Shown here: in pieces, positions 35,527 through 45,700 of the stretch
Numbering within the stretch: the first letter of the stretch is position 1
How the letters are laid out: every line of letters begins with the position of its first letter
Origin: Aureispira anguillae
GTDB taxonomy: Bacteria > Bacteroidota > Bacteroidia > Chitinophagales > Saprospiraceae
Direction of reading: 5' to 3'
DNA: 64,000 bases
Assembly: GCF_026000115.1 (NCBI RefSeq)
Contig: NZ_AP026867.1
Span: forward strand, 2,263,501 to 2,327,500
Made by a program: the position numbers and the translations under genes
The notes under the pieces: model-generated
Seen by the model: the letters and a program-made list of their open reading frames with translations, nothing else
Told to the model about the DNA's origin: nothing
Databases searched by the model: none

Positions 35527-35537
35527 TATTTGTATCG

Positions 35538-35730
35538 AAATATATGGCAGGTCTTCTGACTTACTCCGCTTTTGATTACCTTCCCAGCTTATAGCCAGTG
35601 GTTTTTGCTTATCAAAAGTTGTTTAGGAGCTTACAGCTGCGGGTACAGTTCTTGATTTTCACAAGATTCCCTTTTAATTTTGAAGCATAAAATCACATTC
35701 ATTTATGCTTCAAAAACCTAAATATTTTTG
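35538..35730 (-). promoter_or_regulatory. Cobalamin riboswitch
   Basis: Read on the minus strand, the conserved blocks occur in the canonical order: a P2 hairpin (GAAGCATAAA/TTTATGCTTC, 35712-35683), AAAAGGGAATC (35675-35665), GTGAAAATC (35662-35654), ACTGTACCCGCAGCTGTAAG (35649-35630), CCACTGGC (35601-35594), GGGAAGGT (35585-35578) and the B12 box AGTCAGAAGACCTGCC (35561-35546). AAATAT/ATATTT can close P1. It lies about 150 bases upstream of the TonB receptor start and should repress the whole 35391-12417 operon when adenosylcobalamin is abundant. Confidence 0.96.
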
Positions 35731-35821
35731 CGAAGATATTCATATTATTAAATCTATCGCAATAGACTTGTACTTTATTTCAAATAAATTTAATTAGCGC
35801 TCCTCTCCTATGCGACTATGG

Positions 35822-36748
35822 TTACCATTCTGGAGGAGCCTCAGAGTAGTATAATTTTTTGTGGGTAGCATCATAGAGCCCTCGGTTCCATAAATTTGTT
35901 TTTACTTTGATTTTGCTACCATTCTTGAAGAAATTAGGAACTTTTCTAAAACCTACAGAATTAGCTCTTACCAAATGGTAATTATTGAGCAACAAATCTT
36001 TTTTGGGAGGAGACTCCTCTCCTTTTTTAAATTTTAGGAGTTCATTTATTGATGCTGTTTCAAAAATATGGTGGACACTTCGATCTAGCCGAATTACAGT
36101 AGTGACCTCCTTACTTTTAAGCAAATTAACCTTGTCCCATTTTAAATAAGACCAACGGCAATAAGTTTGTTTAAGTCCTATCTTTACAATTTTCTTCCCA
36201 TACACTTTCATAATGTATTTAAAGAGTTTAGGGTTTTTCTCCCATAGAATTACTCTTCTTGAAATGAATGAAGAACTCCATGTATTATCTTTTTCTGTAT
36301 ATGCCAAATCTGATTCTGAATAGATCAAATCAAACGTTATTTTATTGCTGTCTACCTTTAATAAATTTCCATTTTTAATGACATCTTCATCTCCTAGCTC
36401 TATAGGAGTGCTTATCAACAAAGACAAATTGAGAGTATCTTGAGTCCAATTTTCTAACCAATAAAAATAATGTTTTTTGCTATTTCCATCCTTCAAAGCC
36501 TTAACTTCAAAAAAAAGATCCTCATTAATGGTGAATTTTTGAGCTCGATGCAAACTAAGCGGATAATCATCACCTTCTACAGCAACGATATAGTATTGAT
36601 CCATAAATTGTTCGATCTTAACAATCTGCGACAATTCTTTTGAATGAACAAATCTATCAGGTGGCAATAAGATCCAATCCCCACTAATTTTTAATTTAGA
36701 TTGAGCAAAAGCGGAAGAAATAAAAAAAAGAAAAAAAATTGTTCTCAT
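35822..36748 (-). CDS. Secreted protein of unknown function
   Basis: A 308-residue protein with a clean signal peptide (RTIFFLFFISSAFA, cleavage before QSKLK). The mature part is mixed strand, with many Lys, Asp, Ser and Trp (WSYLKWDKVNLLKS) and no family, lipobox or T9SS domain that I can recognise. It is probably periplasmic or outer-membrane associated. It lies upstream of the cobalamin riboswitch, on the same strand, with its stop about 90 bases from the riboswitch 5' end; no terminator is evident between them. A link to cobalamin is not shown. It diverges from the LRR gene at 36853. Confidence 0.65.
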   Translation of the reverse strand: MRTIFFLFFISSAFAQSKLKISGDWILLPPDRFVHSKELSQIVKIEQFMDQYYIVAVEGDDYPLSLHRAQKFTINEDLFFEVKALKDGNSKKHYFYWLENWTQDTLNLSLLISTPIELGDEDVIKNGNLLKVDSNKITFDLIYSESDLAYTEKDNTWSSSFISRRVILWEKNPKLFKYIMKVYGKKIVKIGLKQTYCRWSYLKWDKVNLLKSKEVTTVIRLDRSVHHIFETASINELLKFKKGEESPPKKDLLLNNYHLVRANSVGFRKVPNFFKNGSKIKVKTNLWNRGLYDATHKKLYYSEAPPEW

Positions 36749-36852
36749 AAAATTTTATACTTAAAGATTTTTTGTCCAAAAATTGATTTTTTTTTGTTTT
36801 TATTTATTAACTTATAATATAATCAACCCATTATACAAAACAAAAAAAGCTT

Positions 36853-37716
36853 ATGTATACCCCTGAAGAACTCAAAAACATCCTTCTTTTATTTAAATCA
36901 GGAAGCCAAGAAAATATTGAACTTGCTCTGCAACTTGCTAAAAACTCAAATGCAGATTTGCCCTCTTTACATTTTGAAGAACTCTTTGATTATTTGGTAG
37001 CGATAAAAGTATTTCCTCCCCAAAGAGATATTTCTCTTGCCGAAAAAATTTATCAAATTTTAGGAACAGAATCATTATCTATAACCATAGACGATCCTCA
37101 ATATGCTGTTATTCCTGCCAGTATTTTTTTCTTTAAAAACTTAAAAAAACTAAGCATTGGAGCTAAAGTAAAAGTATGGATTCCACATACCATTTCTTAT
37201 TTTGAAGAATTAGAAGAACTTGAAATTTATTTGCTAAATCAAAAAAACATTCCATTATCTATTTTTGAAATTTCTTCTTTAGTTAAGTTAGATTTAAGCT
37301 TGAATTTATTCAAAGAACTACCAAGAGATATTTGGAAGCTTAGAAATCTCGTTGAGCTTAACTTAATGAATTGCATCCACCTAGAAGCTATTCCTAACGA
37401 GTTATTTGGTTTGCCTAAATTAGAAAAAGTATATCTTGTTCAAACACGCATTGATCAGATCTCCCCTTCTATTGCGTATTCAAAAATCAAAGAGTATACA
37501 ATTGAGTTCGATACCGCAGGAAAAAAACTATTGGCCGATCCTAAAATTGGAAAAAAATTACTAAAAAATATAAGTAAGGAAACTAAGTGGGGCTGTGATT
37601 TTATGGAAGCTATGAAATTGCGAACTTTTTCTCAATGGAAAATTAATAATATCCCAGATGAAATAAAAAAACAGGGTCTGGAGTCCATTAAACAATTTTT
37701 TAGAGAAAAAAGATAA
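36853..37716 (+). CDS. Leucine-rich repeat protein, cytoplasmic
   Basis: A 287-residue protein with no signal peptide or membrane segment. The N-terminus is helical (EELKNILLLFKSG, then NIELALQLAKN, a motif often found before LRRs in this phylum). Residues about 95-215 hold five or more LRR units of about 23 residues (LKKLSIGAKV, LEELEIYLLN, LVKLDLSLNLFKELPRDI, LVELNLMNCIHLEAIPNEL, LEKVYLVQTRIDQI). The C-terminus is charged and helical. LRRs bind proteins, but the partner is unknown. It runs towards the gene at 37752 with 35 bases between the stops and no evident hairpin. Confidence 0.75.
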   Translation: MYTPEELKNILLLFKSGSQENIELALQLAKNSNADLPSLHFEELFDYLVAIKVFPPQRDISLAEKIYQILGTESLSITIDDPQYAVIPASIFFFKNLKKLSIGAKVKVWIPHTISYFEELEELEIYLLNQKNIPLSIFEISSLVKLDLSLNLFKELPRDIWKLRNLVELNLMNCIHLEAIPNELFGLPKLEKVYLVQTRIDQISPSIAYSKIKEYTIEFDTAGKKLLADPKIGKKLLKNISKETKWGCDFMEAMKLRTFSQWKINNIPDEIKKQGLESIKQFFREKR

Positions 37717-37751
37717 ATAATTAAGCCACTTCCCTCCCATTAATGTTTCTT

Positions 37752-38414
37752 TTAAAAATGGAAAGCTGCCCCTAGTTCCATTCCTATCTCATAAGGAAAT
37801 ATCATTAACCCAGATTCGGCTATATGTGTGGTTTGCTCGTGTTCAATGTATCTCATCTTAGGAATAAAATGAGCACGACTAGATAACTGACCATAAACAC
37901 TAATTCTATCAGAAGCTTGATACGAAAGTCCTAAACCTATATGTGCTGCTAAGGAAAGAGAAGTCATATTATCATGATAGGCCAAACCTATTATGGCATT
38001 GATCCCTCCTTCTATATAAGGACTCCATTTTTTTTGTCCCAAATGATATTGAAAAGCCAAAGGAATTTCAACATTCCAAGTTTCCAGCATTGCTGATTCA
38101 TTTGTATCGTTAATTGTTTTCAAATTCCAATTTGAAAATCTAATTCCAGCTTTTGCAAAAAGCCTAGGGATTAATGCACGTTGGTAATCTAATCCAAATC
38201 GATAATTTGGAGCAAAAGAAATCGTTTTGGGATAATTAGAATTAGAAGATGGTCCTAGGTTCATAGAAAGTTCTGACTCTCCTCTATAATATTGACCGAC
38301 TCCACTTCCGATTGCTATTCCTGTTACTGCATTAATGGAATTTTTCTTTTTTAATTCTTGTGCTGAAAGGATAAAAGGTATTAGGAGGATAATAATTAGA
38401 AATGCTTTTTTCAT
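37752..38414 (-). CDS. Outer-membrane beta-barrel protein (PorT/OmpW-like)
   Basis: A 220-residue protein with signal peptide KKAFLIIILLIPFILS-AQE. The mature part shows alternating strands with aromatic ends (FGLDYQRALIPRLFAKAGIRFSN is typical; similar LAFQYHLGQKKWSPYIEGG, HIGLGLSYQASDRISVYGQL) and ends in AAFHF, a C-terminal Phe suited to the BAM machine. About eight strands fit the outer-membrane beta-barrel family common in Bacteroidota. Substrate or partner is unknown. An 11-base inverted repeat lies 60 bases upstream of the start. Confidence 0.75.
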   Translation of the reverse strand: MKKAFLIIILLIPFILSAQELKKKNSINAVTGIAIGSGVGQYYRGESELSMNLGPSSNSNYPKTISFAPNYRFGLDYQRALIPRLFAKAGIRFSNWNLKTINDTNESAMLETWNVEIPLAFQYHLGQKKWSPYIEGGINAIIGLAYHDNMTSLSLAAHIGLGLSYQASDRISVYGQLSSRAHFIPKMRYIEHEQTTHIAESGLMIFPYEIGMELGAAFHF

Positions 38415-38473
38415 AGAGATCGTCGTTTTTATTTATTAGCAATAACGGATTAGTATTGCTAAATGTTAATTCT

Positions 38474-38503
38474 ATTGTGTTAAAATTCCAAATTTAACAC
38501 AAT
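38474..38503. promoter_or_regulatory. 11-bp perfect inverted repeat over a -7-like element
   Basis: ATTGTGTTAAA and TTTAACACAAT form a perfect inverted repeat with an 8-base spacer, 60 bases upstream of the ATG at 38414. The right arm overlaps TAAATTTG on the minus strand (38496-38489), an exact match to the Bacteroidota -7 consensus TAnnTTTG, although no TTTG lies 19 bases further upstream. A repressor operator or a leader hairpin are both possible. Confidence 0.45.
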
Positions 38504-38780
38504 CCCCCTCTCCTATAGCTTTCTCTTAGCCCTACTAGAATTGATGGGTAAAAAATCAATTGTATTTTTCATCTCCTTAATTGGCAATATTTTTACGAAT
38601 GAGTAAAATTCATCTCTAACAAATTAACATCAACTAGACTTATAATAAGCTCAAATTGCTTAACTTACTTTGAAACTTCTTTCTAGTAGCATAGATAGAT
38701 TAACAAAATAATAAATCAATATTCTCAAATTCACAGAATCAAATATTTTTATAAATGAGTAAAATTAAATACTAAAAAAG

Positions 38781-38810
38781 CACTGCCGCAAAACAATTTG
38801 CAACAGTGCC
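38781..38810 (-). terminator. Terminator after the 1209-residue repeat protein
   Basis: GCACTG/CAGTGC and GCAAA/TTTGC form a stem of 11 base pairs with a symmetric 2x2 internal loop and a 4-base ACAA loop, followed on the minus strand by TTTTTTAGTA. It begins 30 bases after the stop of the gene at 38840. Confidence 0.75.
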
Positions 38811-38839
38811 CAACTAAGCCCTTTTATTTGATTTAAATG

Positions 38840-41800
38840 CTATTCTTTTATCATTTTAACAATTTGTACGTTGCCCTTCGTTTCTACTTTAACAAAGTAA
38901 ACTCCTGTTATCAAACGCTCTACTGGCAATTCAATTTGTTTTGCTGCTTGATATGCTTGTTGAAGAAGCACCCTACCATTGATGTCTAGAATTTCTATCG
39001 CTACATCTTGACTACTTTTTAATTCAATTGTTAGATAGTCTTTAGTCGGAGTAGGATAAATTTTAAAAGACAAAGTTTCTTTGGCGATCGTTCCTATGCT
39101 TAGGTTTGTGAAATTTACACAGTTTGAAGTATCTACACAATTCGTATTGCTCAGGATCACGGCGTAATTTCCATTTGAAGTAGGTACAAAACTTTGGTTC
39201 GTTGCTCCAGCAATAGGAACGTTTAAAGAATCACAATTAATCCACTGGTAATTTACGCCTGCTTGATTGGCTATCAAAGTAGTGCCATTTATAGCTACCG
39301 TTACATCTAGGTTGGTAATTGTTAAATTCAATGTCACTACGGAATCACAGCCTGCTGCATTGGTCAAGGTATGTGTAGCCGTATTGTTACTAGAGGTATA
39401 TACATTTCCATCTATCCACGTATACGTATCACAAGCCGTTTGCGCATCTACTCCACTTGTACTATTTAAAATTGTCAAATTTAATGTCACTACGGAATCA
39501 CAGCCTGCTGCATTGGTCAATGTATGCGTAGCTGTATTGTTACTAGAGGTATAAGTATTCCCATCTATCCACGTATACGTATCACAAGCCGTTTGGACAT
39601 CTACTCCACTTGTGCTGTTTAAAATTGTCAAATTCAATGTCACTACCGAATCACAGCCTGCTGCATTGGTCAATGTATGCGTAGCTGTATTGTTACTAGA
39701 GGTATAAGTATTCCCATCTATCCACGTATATGTATCACAAGCCGTTTGTGCATCTACTCCACTTGTGCTATTTAAAATCGTCAAATTCAACGTCACTACG
39801 GAATCACAGCCTGCTGCATTGGTCAATGTATGTGTAGCCGTATTGTTACTAGAGGTATATACATTTCCATCTATCCATGTATACGTATCACAAGCCGTTT
39901 GTGCATCTACTCCACTTGTGCTGTTTAAAATCGTCAAATTCAATGTCACTACCGAATCACAGCCTGCTGCATTGGTCAGCGTATGCGTAGCCGTATTATT
40001 ACTAGAGGTATAAGTATTTCCATCTATCCATGTATACGTATCACAAGCCGTTTGCGCATCTACTCCACTTGTACTATTTAAAATTGTCAAATTCAACGTC
40101 ACTACCGAATCACAGCCTGCTGCATTGGTCAAGGTATGTGTGGCCGTATTATTACTAGAGGTATATACATTTCCATCTATCCATGTATACGTATCACAAG
40201 CCGTTTGTGCATCTACTCCACTTGTACTATTTAAAATTGTCAAATTCAACGTCACTACTGAATCACAGCCTGCTGCATTGGTCAATGTATGTGTAGCTGT
40301 ATTATTACTAGAGGTATAAGTATTCCCATCTATCCATGTATACGTATCACAAGCCGTTTGTGCATCTACTCCACTTGTGCTGTTTAAAATCGTCAAATTC
40401 AATGTCACTACCGAATCACAGCCTGCTGCATTGGTCAGCGTATGCGTAGCCGTATTATTACTAGAGGTATAAGTATTTCCATCTATCCATGTATACGTAT
40501 CACAAGCCGTTTGCGCATCTACTCCACTTGTACTATTTAAAATTGTCAAATTCAACGTCACTACCGAATCACAGCCTGCTGCATTGGTCAAGGTATGTGT
40601 GGCCGTATTATTACTAGAGGTATATACATTTCCATCTATCCATGTATACGTATCACAAGCCGTTTGTGCATCTACTCCACTTGTACTATTTAAAATTGTC
40701 AAATTCAACGTCACTACTGAATCACAGCCTGCTGCATTGGTCAATGTATGTGTAGCTGTATTATTACTAGAGGTATAAGTATTCCCATCTATCCATGTAT
40801 ACGTATCACAAGCCGTTTGTGCATCTACTCCACTTGTGCTATTTAAAATCGTCAAATTCAATGTCACTACCGAATCACAGCCTGCTGCATTGGTCAACGT
40901 ATGTGTAGCTGTATTATTACTAGAGGTATAAGTATTCCCATCTATCCATGTATACGTATCACAAGCCGTTTGCGCATCTACTCCACTTGTGCTGTTTGAG
41001 ACATTTAACAACAATACCAATATTGAATCACAGCCCATGACATTTGTCAGTGTATCAAAATAAGCACCTGCTGTTGTAGCTACTTGTGATCCCCAATAAA
41101 TAGTATCTCCATAACAGATACTACTATCAATTAGCATACGATGCCCACAATCAAATTCTGCTGCCCCAACATCTCTACGAGCATCTCTAATAAACCCATT
41201 CTGTGCTGATGAGAAATCAGAAGGATTTCCTGCATTTATAGCTGTACTTCCCCACATGGGTAGCCTAGTAAGCGTTGTGCCACCATTATCTTGCAAAGGG
41301 CCTAAATTTAAACCACTAGATGAGAAAATAGAATGGGTTGGCGTATAATATTGTGAAGGGTTAGAGGAAACACCCCCTAAAATGATGCTGCTGATTGATT
41401 TAAATTTATGATAAAATCCTGTATTTCCATGATATGGATTAAAAGGAGATGCATAGTAATTAGCTCCTTGCATCAAAGTAGAATTAATGATATTCAAATT
41501 TGCTTCAAAAGAACTATTGGCTCGAAAATCTACAGCCCTTCCAGCATTATTAGTAAAGGTACTTGTTCTTACAGAACAGTTGGAACGACTGCGACTCGTA
41601 TACTGTCGTACTACAGATTGCCCTCCTGTATTTCGATAAAAGGTACTCTTATTTATACTAGTATTAACAGACGTAACAATAGAACGAGAAGCACTAGAAG
41701 AAAAGTAACTCCCCTCTTGCACTAAAATGGCACTACCTTCACCAACTGAGCTATTTCTATAAAAAAAGCAACCAATTACCGTTAGATCTAATCTACGTTT

Positions 41801-42469
41801 TTCAGACCCAGAGGCCACATAATAAGTCAACCCAATCGCTCCTCCTTCATGAGAATCGTTGTTTTCAAACTTTGAGTTGTGAACTTCTAGTTTCTTATTG
41901 ATTAATTGTCCGACTCCTGAACTACTTATGCTAATAGCACCTCCTTTAGAATTTGCATAATTATTCTTAAAAACGCTATTTTTAACAATCAATTCTTGTG
42001 TAATCATATACCGATACGATGGAATAGAAGTAGGGGTTGATCCCCCAAAAAAGATTCCACCTCCATAACCACCTCCAGACTGATACTTATAACCATCCTT
42101 TACACAAATACTATCTATGGTCGTTCTTTTTTTTTGGTTGGCAGAAATGGCAAAAGGAATTTGGTAATCTTGAACCGTAAATACTCTTGATGTCCCCCCT
42201 CCACTAACATAAACCGTGTCTGTAGCATTGTATAGACCAATTAAAACAACCTCCCCAAGATTAATCGGCGAAGATACTGTAATTGTTACGCTACCATTGT
42301 TTAGTAAATTGGGATGAAAACGGATGGTATCACCTGCTGTATTAACAGTTGCTGCTGCTGCCGATCTTAACGAACCAGCTCCACTATTGCTAACAGATGT
42401 TACCCAATAAGTATTACCCCATGCTTGTATTGCTCCTAAAAAGAAAATCAAACTAAAAAAGTGCTTCAT
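38840..42469 (-). CDS. Surface protein: beta-helix, 11 tandem repeats, T9SS domain
   Basis: A 1209-residue protein with signal peptide (HFFSLIFFLGAIQAWG). Residues about 20-450 form a right-handed beta-helix of choice-of-anchor Q/Pmp type (YWVTSVSNSGAGSLRSA, GGIFFGGS, NSVFKNNYANSKGGAIS). A diverged repeat (CYGDTIYWGSQV) precedes eleven copies of a 51-residue unit with TACDTYTWIDGN and NAAGCDSVVTLNLTI, each with two Cys. A short unique segment follows, then a T9SS sorting domain (FKIYPTPTKDYLTIEL, GVYFVKVETKG, IVKMIKE). It is probably an extended surface adhesin, with the repeats forming a stalk. Its ligand is unknown. Confidence 0.88.
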   Translation of the reverse strand: MKHFFSLIFFLGAIQAWGNTYWVTSVSNSGAGSLRSAAAATVNTAGDTIRFHPNLLNNGSVTITVSSPINLGEVVLIGLYNATDTVYVSGGGTSRVFTVQDYQIPFAISANQKKRTTIDSICVKDGYKYQSGGGYGGGIFFGGSTPTSIPSYRYMITQELIVKNSVFKNNYANSKGGAISISSSGVGQLINKKLEVHNSKFENNDSHEGGAIGLTYYVASGSEKRRLDLTVIGCFFYRNSSVGEGSAILVQEGSYFSSSASRSIVTSVNTSINKSTFYRNTGGQSVVRQYTSRSRSNCSVRTSTFTNNAGRAVDFRANSSFEANLNIINSTLMQGANYYASPFNPYHGNTGFYHKFKSISSIILGGVSSNPSQYYTPTHSIFSSSGLNLGPLQDNGGTTLTRLPMWGSTAINAGNPSDFSSAQNGFIRDARRDVGAAEFDCGHRMLIDSSICYGDTIYWGSQVATTAGAYFDTLTNVMGCDSILVLLLNVSNSTSGVDAQTACDTYTWIDGNTYTSSNNTATHTLTNAAGCDSVVTLNLTILNSTSGVDAQTACDTYTWIDGNTYTSSNNTATHTLTNAAGCDSVVTLNLTILNSTSGVDAQTACDTYTWIDGNVYTSSNNTATHTLTNAAGCDSVVTLNLTILNSTSGVDAQTACDTYTWIDGNTYTSSNNTATHTLTNAAGCDSVVTLNLTILNSTSGVDAQTACDTYTWIDGNTYTSSNNTATHTLTNAAGCDSVVTLNLTILNSTSGVDAQTACDTYTWIDGNVYTSSNNTATHTLTNAAGCDSVVTLNLTILNSTSGVDAQTACDTYTWIDGNTYTSSNNTATHTLTNAAGCDSVVTLNLTILNSTSGVDAQTACDTYTWIDGNVYTSSNNTATHTLTNAAGCDSVVTLNLTILNSTSGVDAQTACDTYTWIDGNTYTSSNNTATHTLTNAAGCDSVVTLNLTILNSTSGVDVQTACDTYTWIDGNTYTSSNNTATHTLTNAAGCDSVVTLNLTILNSTSGVDAQTACDTYTWIDGNVYTSSNNTATHTLTNAAGCDSVVTLNLTITNLDVTVAINGTTLIANQAGVNYQWINCDSLNVPIAGATNQSFVPTSNGNYAVILSNTNCVDTSNCVNFTNLSIGTIAKETLSFKIYPTPTKDYLTIELKSSQDVAIEILDINGRVLLQQAYQAAKQIELPVERLITGVYFVKVETKGNVQIVKMIKE
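39314..40996 (-). repeat. Eleven tandem 153-bp coding repeats
   Basis: Eleven in-frame copies of a 153-base (51-codon) unit fill this stretch exactly (1683 bases). Units differ mostly at synonymous sites and at NTYT/NVYT and one VDAQ/VDVQ position. A higher-order pattern is visible: a three-unit block of 459 bases starting near 39918 is repeated almost base for base from near 40377. This points to recent unequal exchange. Confidence 0.95.
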
Positions 42470-42781
42470 TTTTTTTAATTAATAGATTAAGAAGTTTTTA
42501 AATTTTAAAACAACCTGCCTGTCTCAACAATCATCTTTTGTTGAGTTGCAAAAGAGCTTCTTTTCTATCAAAATGACAATTCATATTTTGACTAGCTTTT
42601 AGGTATCCACACGGACAATCATAGCAACACCAAATTGGTTATCAATTGATTAATTGCTTTTTTTTTAATAATTCAATGCCCTTAAAATATTCTTTATAAA
42701 GTCCTAGAAGGTCTTTAATAACAAAAGGACCATCAAAAATTTACATTCTGATGATCCTTAAAAAATAATTCTTATAAGCCT
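42470..42781. other. Intergenic region between two large surface-protein genes
   Basis: This 312-base stretch has an 8-base-pair hairpin with 7-base loop (CTCAACAA/TTGTTGAG, 42523-42545) in the likely leader of the gene at 42469, and the terminator at 42725-42759 of the upstream gene. Between them I see only A/T-rich sequence with no frame or perfect promoter match. Confidence 0.55.
42725..42759 (-). terminator. Terminator after the giant adhesin gene
   Basis: AAGGACCATCA and TGATGATCCTT form an 11-base-pair stem with one C/A mismatch and a 13-base loop, 22 bases after the stop at 42782. On the minus strand TTGTTATT follows. An alternative pairing with the neighbouring AAGGTC/GGACC segments is possible. 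Confidence 0.6.
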
Positions 42782-45700
42782 CTAATTCCGATTGATGATA
42801 ACCTTTCGCTGAGAAAATACATGATCATTGTAAACAACAAAAACATAAACTCCTGTAGGAAAATCATAGTCGTTTACTTCTAGGGTTTGTTCCCCTGCCT
42901 GCACCATTCCTGATTTCACCTCTACTCCTCGTAAGTCAACCAACTTCCAGTTGTAATCCTTCTTTAAAGGCTCTTCAAAAGATACCTTAAAGTACTGCTG
43001 AGCAGGATTGGGATACAAATTCATGCTGTTGATTTCATTCAACTCAGGTTCTGCCTGTATTTGGTCTACACCCACCCAATAACCATTGACATCTCTAGAA
43101 GTATTTACTTGATACACTTCTTTGGTTCCTGTGTTTTGAATAAAGACTACTGCTTGGAAACGGCCAGGATTATAGCTAACATTGGTGCCAGTATGGTTCC
43201 AAGAAAGAGTAGCCTGCATGGTTTCTCCTACCGACCATGTTTTATTGTATACATTGGCACCTGTTCTATCGTCTTTTCGAACAACCGCATGTACCATGTC
43301 ATTGTTCCCTGAAGCATACACTAACGAATCTTCCGTAATAACGGTGTGGATCTGGTATTCTTGAACGGTATTAATATCTATCAAAGCTTCTACCGTGGCT
43401 TCTATCGTAAAATTGCCAAAATTGTTATGATGGAAGGTATCTATGTCTATTTTAAACTTAGGTGACTTCAGCATATCTTGCTCAAAATCAATAGCGCTTA
43501 AGTACCTAGAACGAGGAACATTATTCGTTCTACCATCTATATAAGCTCGTCCTGCTTCGAATATACCATAGTAATGCGTTCTTGCATTTGCTACTGCTGT
43601 ATTGTCAAGATGAAACTCATCATTCGTAGATGGTTCTTTAGAATGATATTGCAGCAAAACCATATCTTTGTTAATCGAAGTATGGAAGACCAATTGATAC
43701 ACATGGTCGTTAATGATTCCCATATTGGGCTCATTGATGTTTGCGGTTGTTTCTAGCAATACATTTCTCGTTCTACTCCCTATCCAAACGTTATCAAAAG
43801 CAAAACCATCGTAAAAATTGCTTAGATTGATCGAATGAGAACCAAAAGCCATTCTCAATCTTAAATTTCTATTTGCTCTAAACTCATCTAGTTTATACCG
43901 ACCACTCGCCCATCCGTTTGTTTTTCCAGACCATCCAATTGGGGCCAAACTTTGATCTCCTGGTTGACCAGTTATAATTGGAGTATCAAACCAACTGATC
44001 CCCCTTCCTAATTTGCCAAGTGGTTCCCATTTACCATCTGGTTTTTGGTATTCTAAAACTGTCCCATCAATTGTTTTTCTCGTATCTGACCAATAATCAA
44101 ACCGAATCATTGGACGTTCTAAATTACTAATGTCAAAGCAAGGACTATAAACCCAAGCAGCTTCGCCCTCCTCATAAGGCTCATTAAGTTCAGTCGCCCA
44201 CATTTTATTTGCACTCGCATTAAAACCTGCTGATGTACTGTCAGCACCCCATTCCCACAACAACGGATGTGTTGAGTCTTTTGCCTCTGCGTACCAATCG
44301 CCATGAGAAATCTCGAATGTTTCATCATAAGGAAAAGTAGAAACCTGTGGAGATATAACAAGCCTTATCGTGCTAGTATCCACACAATAACCTCGATTCG
44401 CAACATATAGTTTGGGCCAATATACACCAGGACTAGAAAAAACATGACCAATGGTATCTATATTATTGTTAGCACTGTTGCTACCGTTCACGGTATGCCC
44501 AGGTTCTAATTCCCAAGTAATAGTGGTTATAGAATCAAAAATTTGATTATTAAAAACATCATTCAAACCCAAGATAATGTTATCTGGGTAAAATAAAACA
44601 CTATCTAACTGACATCCTCCTATTGCTTTAAAAGCAACATTAGGCATTCCCAAAACCGTAAAAGTATCTATAAATACATTACCACAACCTGTTGTTTGGT
44701 CGGTATATTCATAAGAGATAGGATGACGACCAACTCCCGCAAAATAAGGTAAAAAAGAATAAGTAGATCCATCCAACAAAACCCCTTGACCATCAAATTC
44801 TCCCCCTAGTATATTTGGAGCCAGTGGAATAGACGTTGTGTCATCCTTTAAACAATAGGTATTAGTTAAGGAAGTTCCCGTGAAAGAAAGCATAGGCACA
44901 GGTTTTATAGCGACCAGCTGTGTGTCGACACCATAACATTCTCCATAAGTTACTGCATAAATAACCGTATCAACGACTGTTGCTGTTAAGTTAGCAGTGC
45001 CATAGTTAGGATTTGGTTCAAAATAGGGAGGAGAACTTAAGGTATCTCCATTCCGTACAAATACTTTTATCCCTGATGGGCTACCGTCTAAAAGCACGGG
45101 AGGAGCAGATTCACAATAAGTAGTGTCTAAGGTTGTAAAAGAAGGACGAACATAATCAGTTACATGATACGTATACATGGTACTATCTTGACAACCAGAT
45201 GCACTATCTGTTGCAATATAAGTTATAAAATGCGTCCCCCCTCCAGCAAGATCAGGATCAAAATAATAACTTGTATCAGATATAAGTCGATAATTGGGTC
45301 CACCGATATGTACTAAGCTATCTATTATTATTGTGTCTATTCCTCCTGTAGAACTTGTAAACAAATCCCAAGTACTTGACAAACCTCCGCCCTTTAAAAG
45401 CTCCCTAGGATCATTAGAACAAAAACCATGATTATTTCCAGGCCCAACAATAACAGGCACTGGCAAAGCTCGAACGGTTACAGAAGTACTTGTTTGGATT
45501 TGACAAACCAAGCTATCCTGATTATGAATAATAAGACTGTCAATTGTATAGTTAACTATATGTGCCCCACCACCTGCATTAATCGGGTTAAAATAATATT
45601 GATTGCTACTAGTGTCCAGTAAAATGCCTGCTCCAGAAAAGGCACCACCAGATGGTATTCCAGTAATCGGGTAAGTACTTCTTGTTTCACAATAAAAGCT

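Larger units (their letters stand above)
38415..38839. other. Intergenic region with repeats, no gene
   Basis: This 425-base region contains the inverted repeat at 38474-38503, two copies of an approximately 25-base direct repeat, AATATTTTTAyrAATGAGTAAAATT (38586-38610 and 38742-38766, 156 bases apart), and the terminator at 38781-38810. No open frame of credible length is seen. The core of the direct repeat recurs at 54028-54040. Confidence 0.6.

Noticed and set aside
35822-36748. Assignment of the secreted protein to the cobalamin operon
   Set aside because: It lies upstream of the riboswitch and has no recognisable link to corrinoids; same-strand position alone is not enough.
39267-40778. 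Several plus-strand open frames (64-95 codons) with repeated protein sequence opposite the 153-bp repeats
   Set aside because: They are the antisense of the tandem coding repeats; the same codons recur in each unit, so absence of stops in one unit gives absence in all. They have no start signals of their own.
39314-40996. Possible CRISPR array
   Set aside because: The 153-base units are contiguous coding repeats without spacers and lie in frame inside a secreted protein; no cas gene is near.
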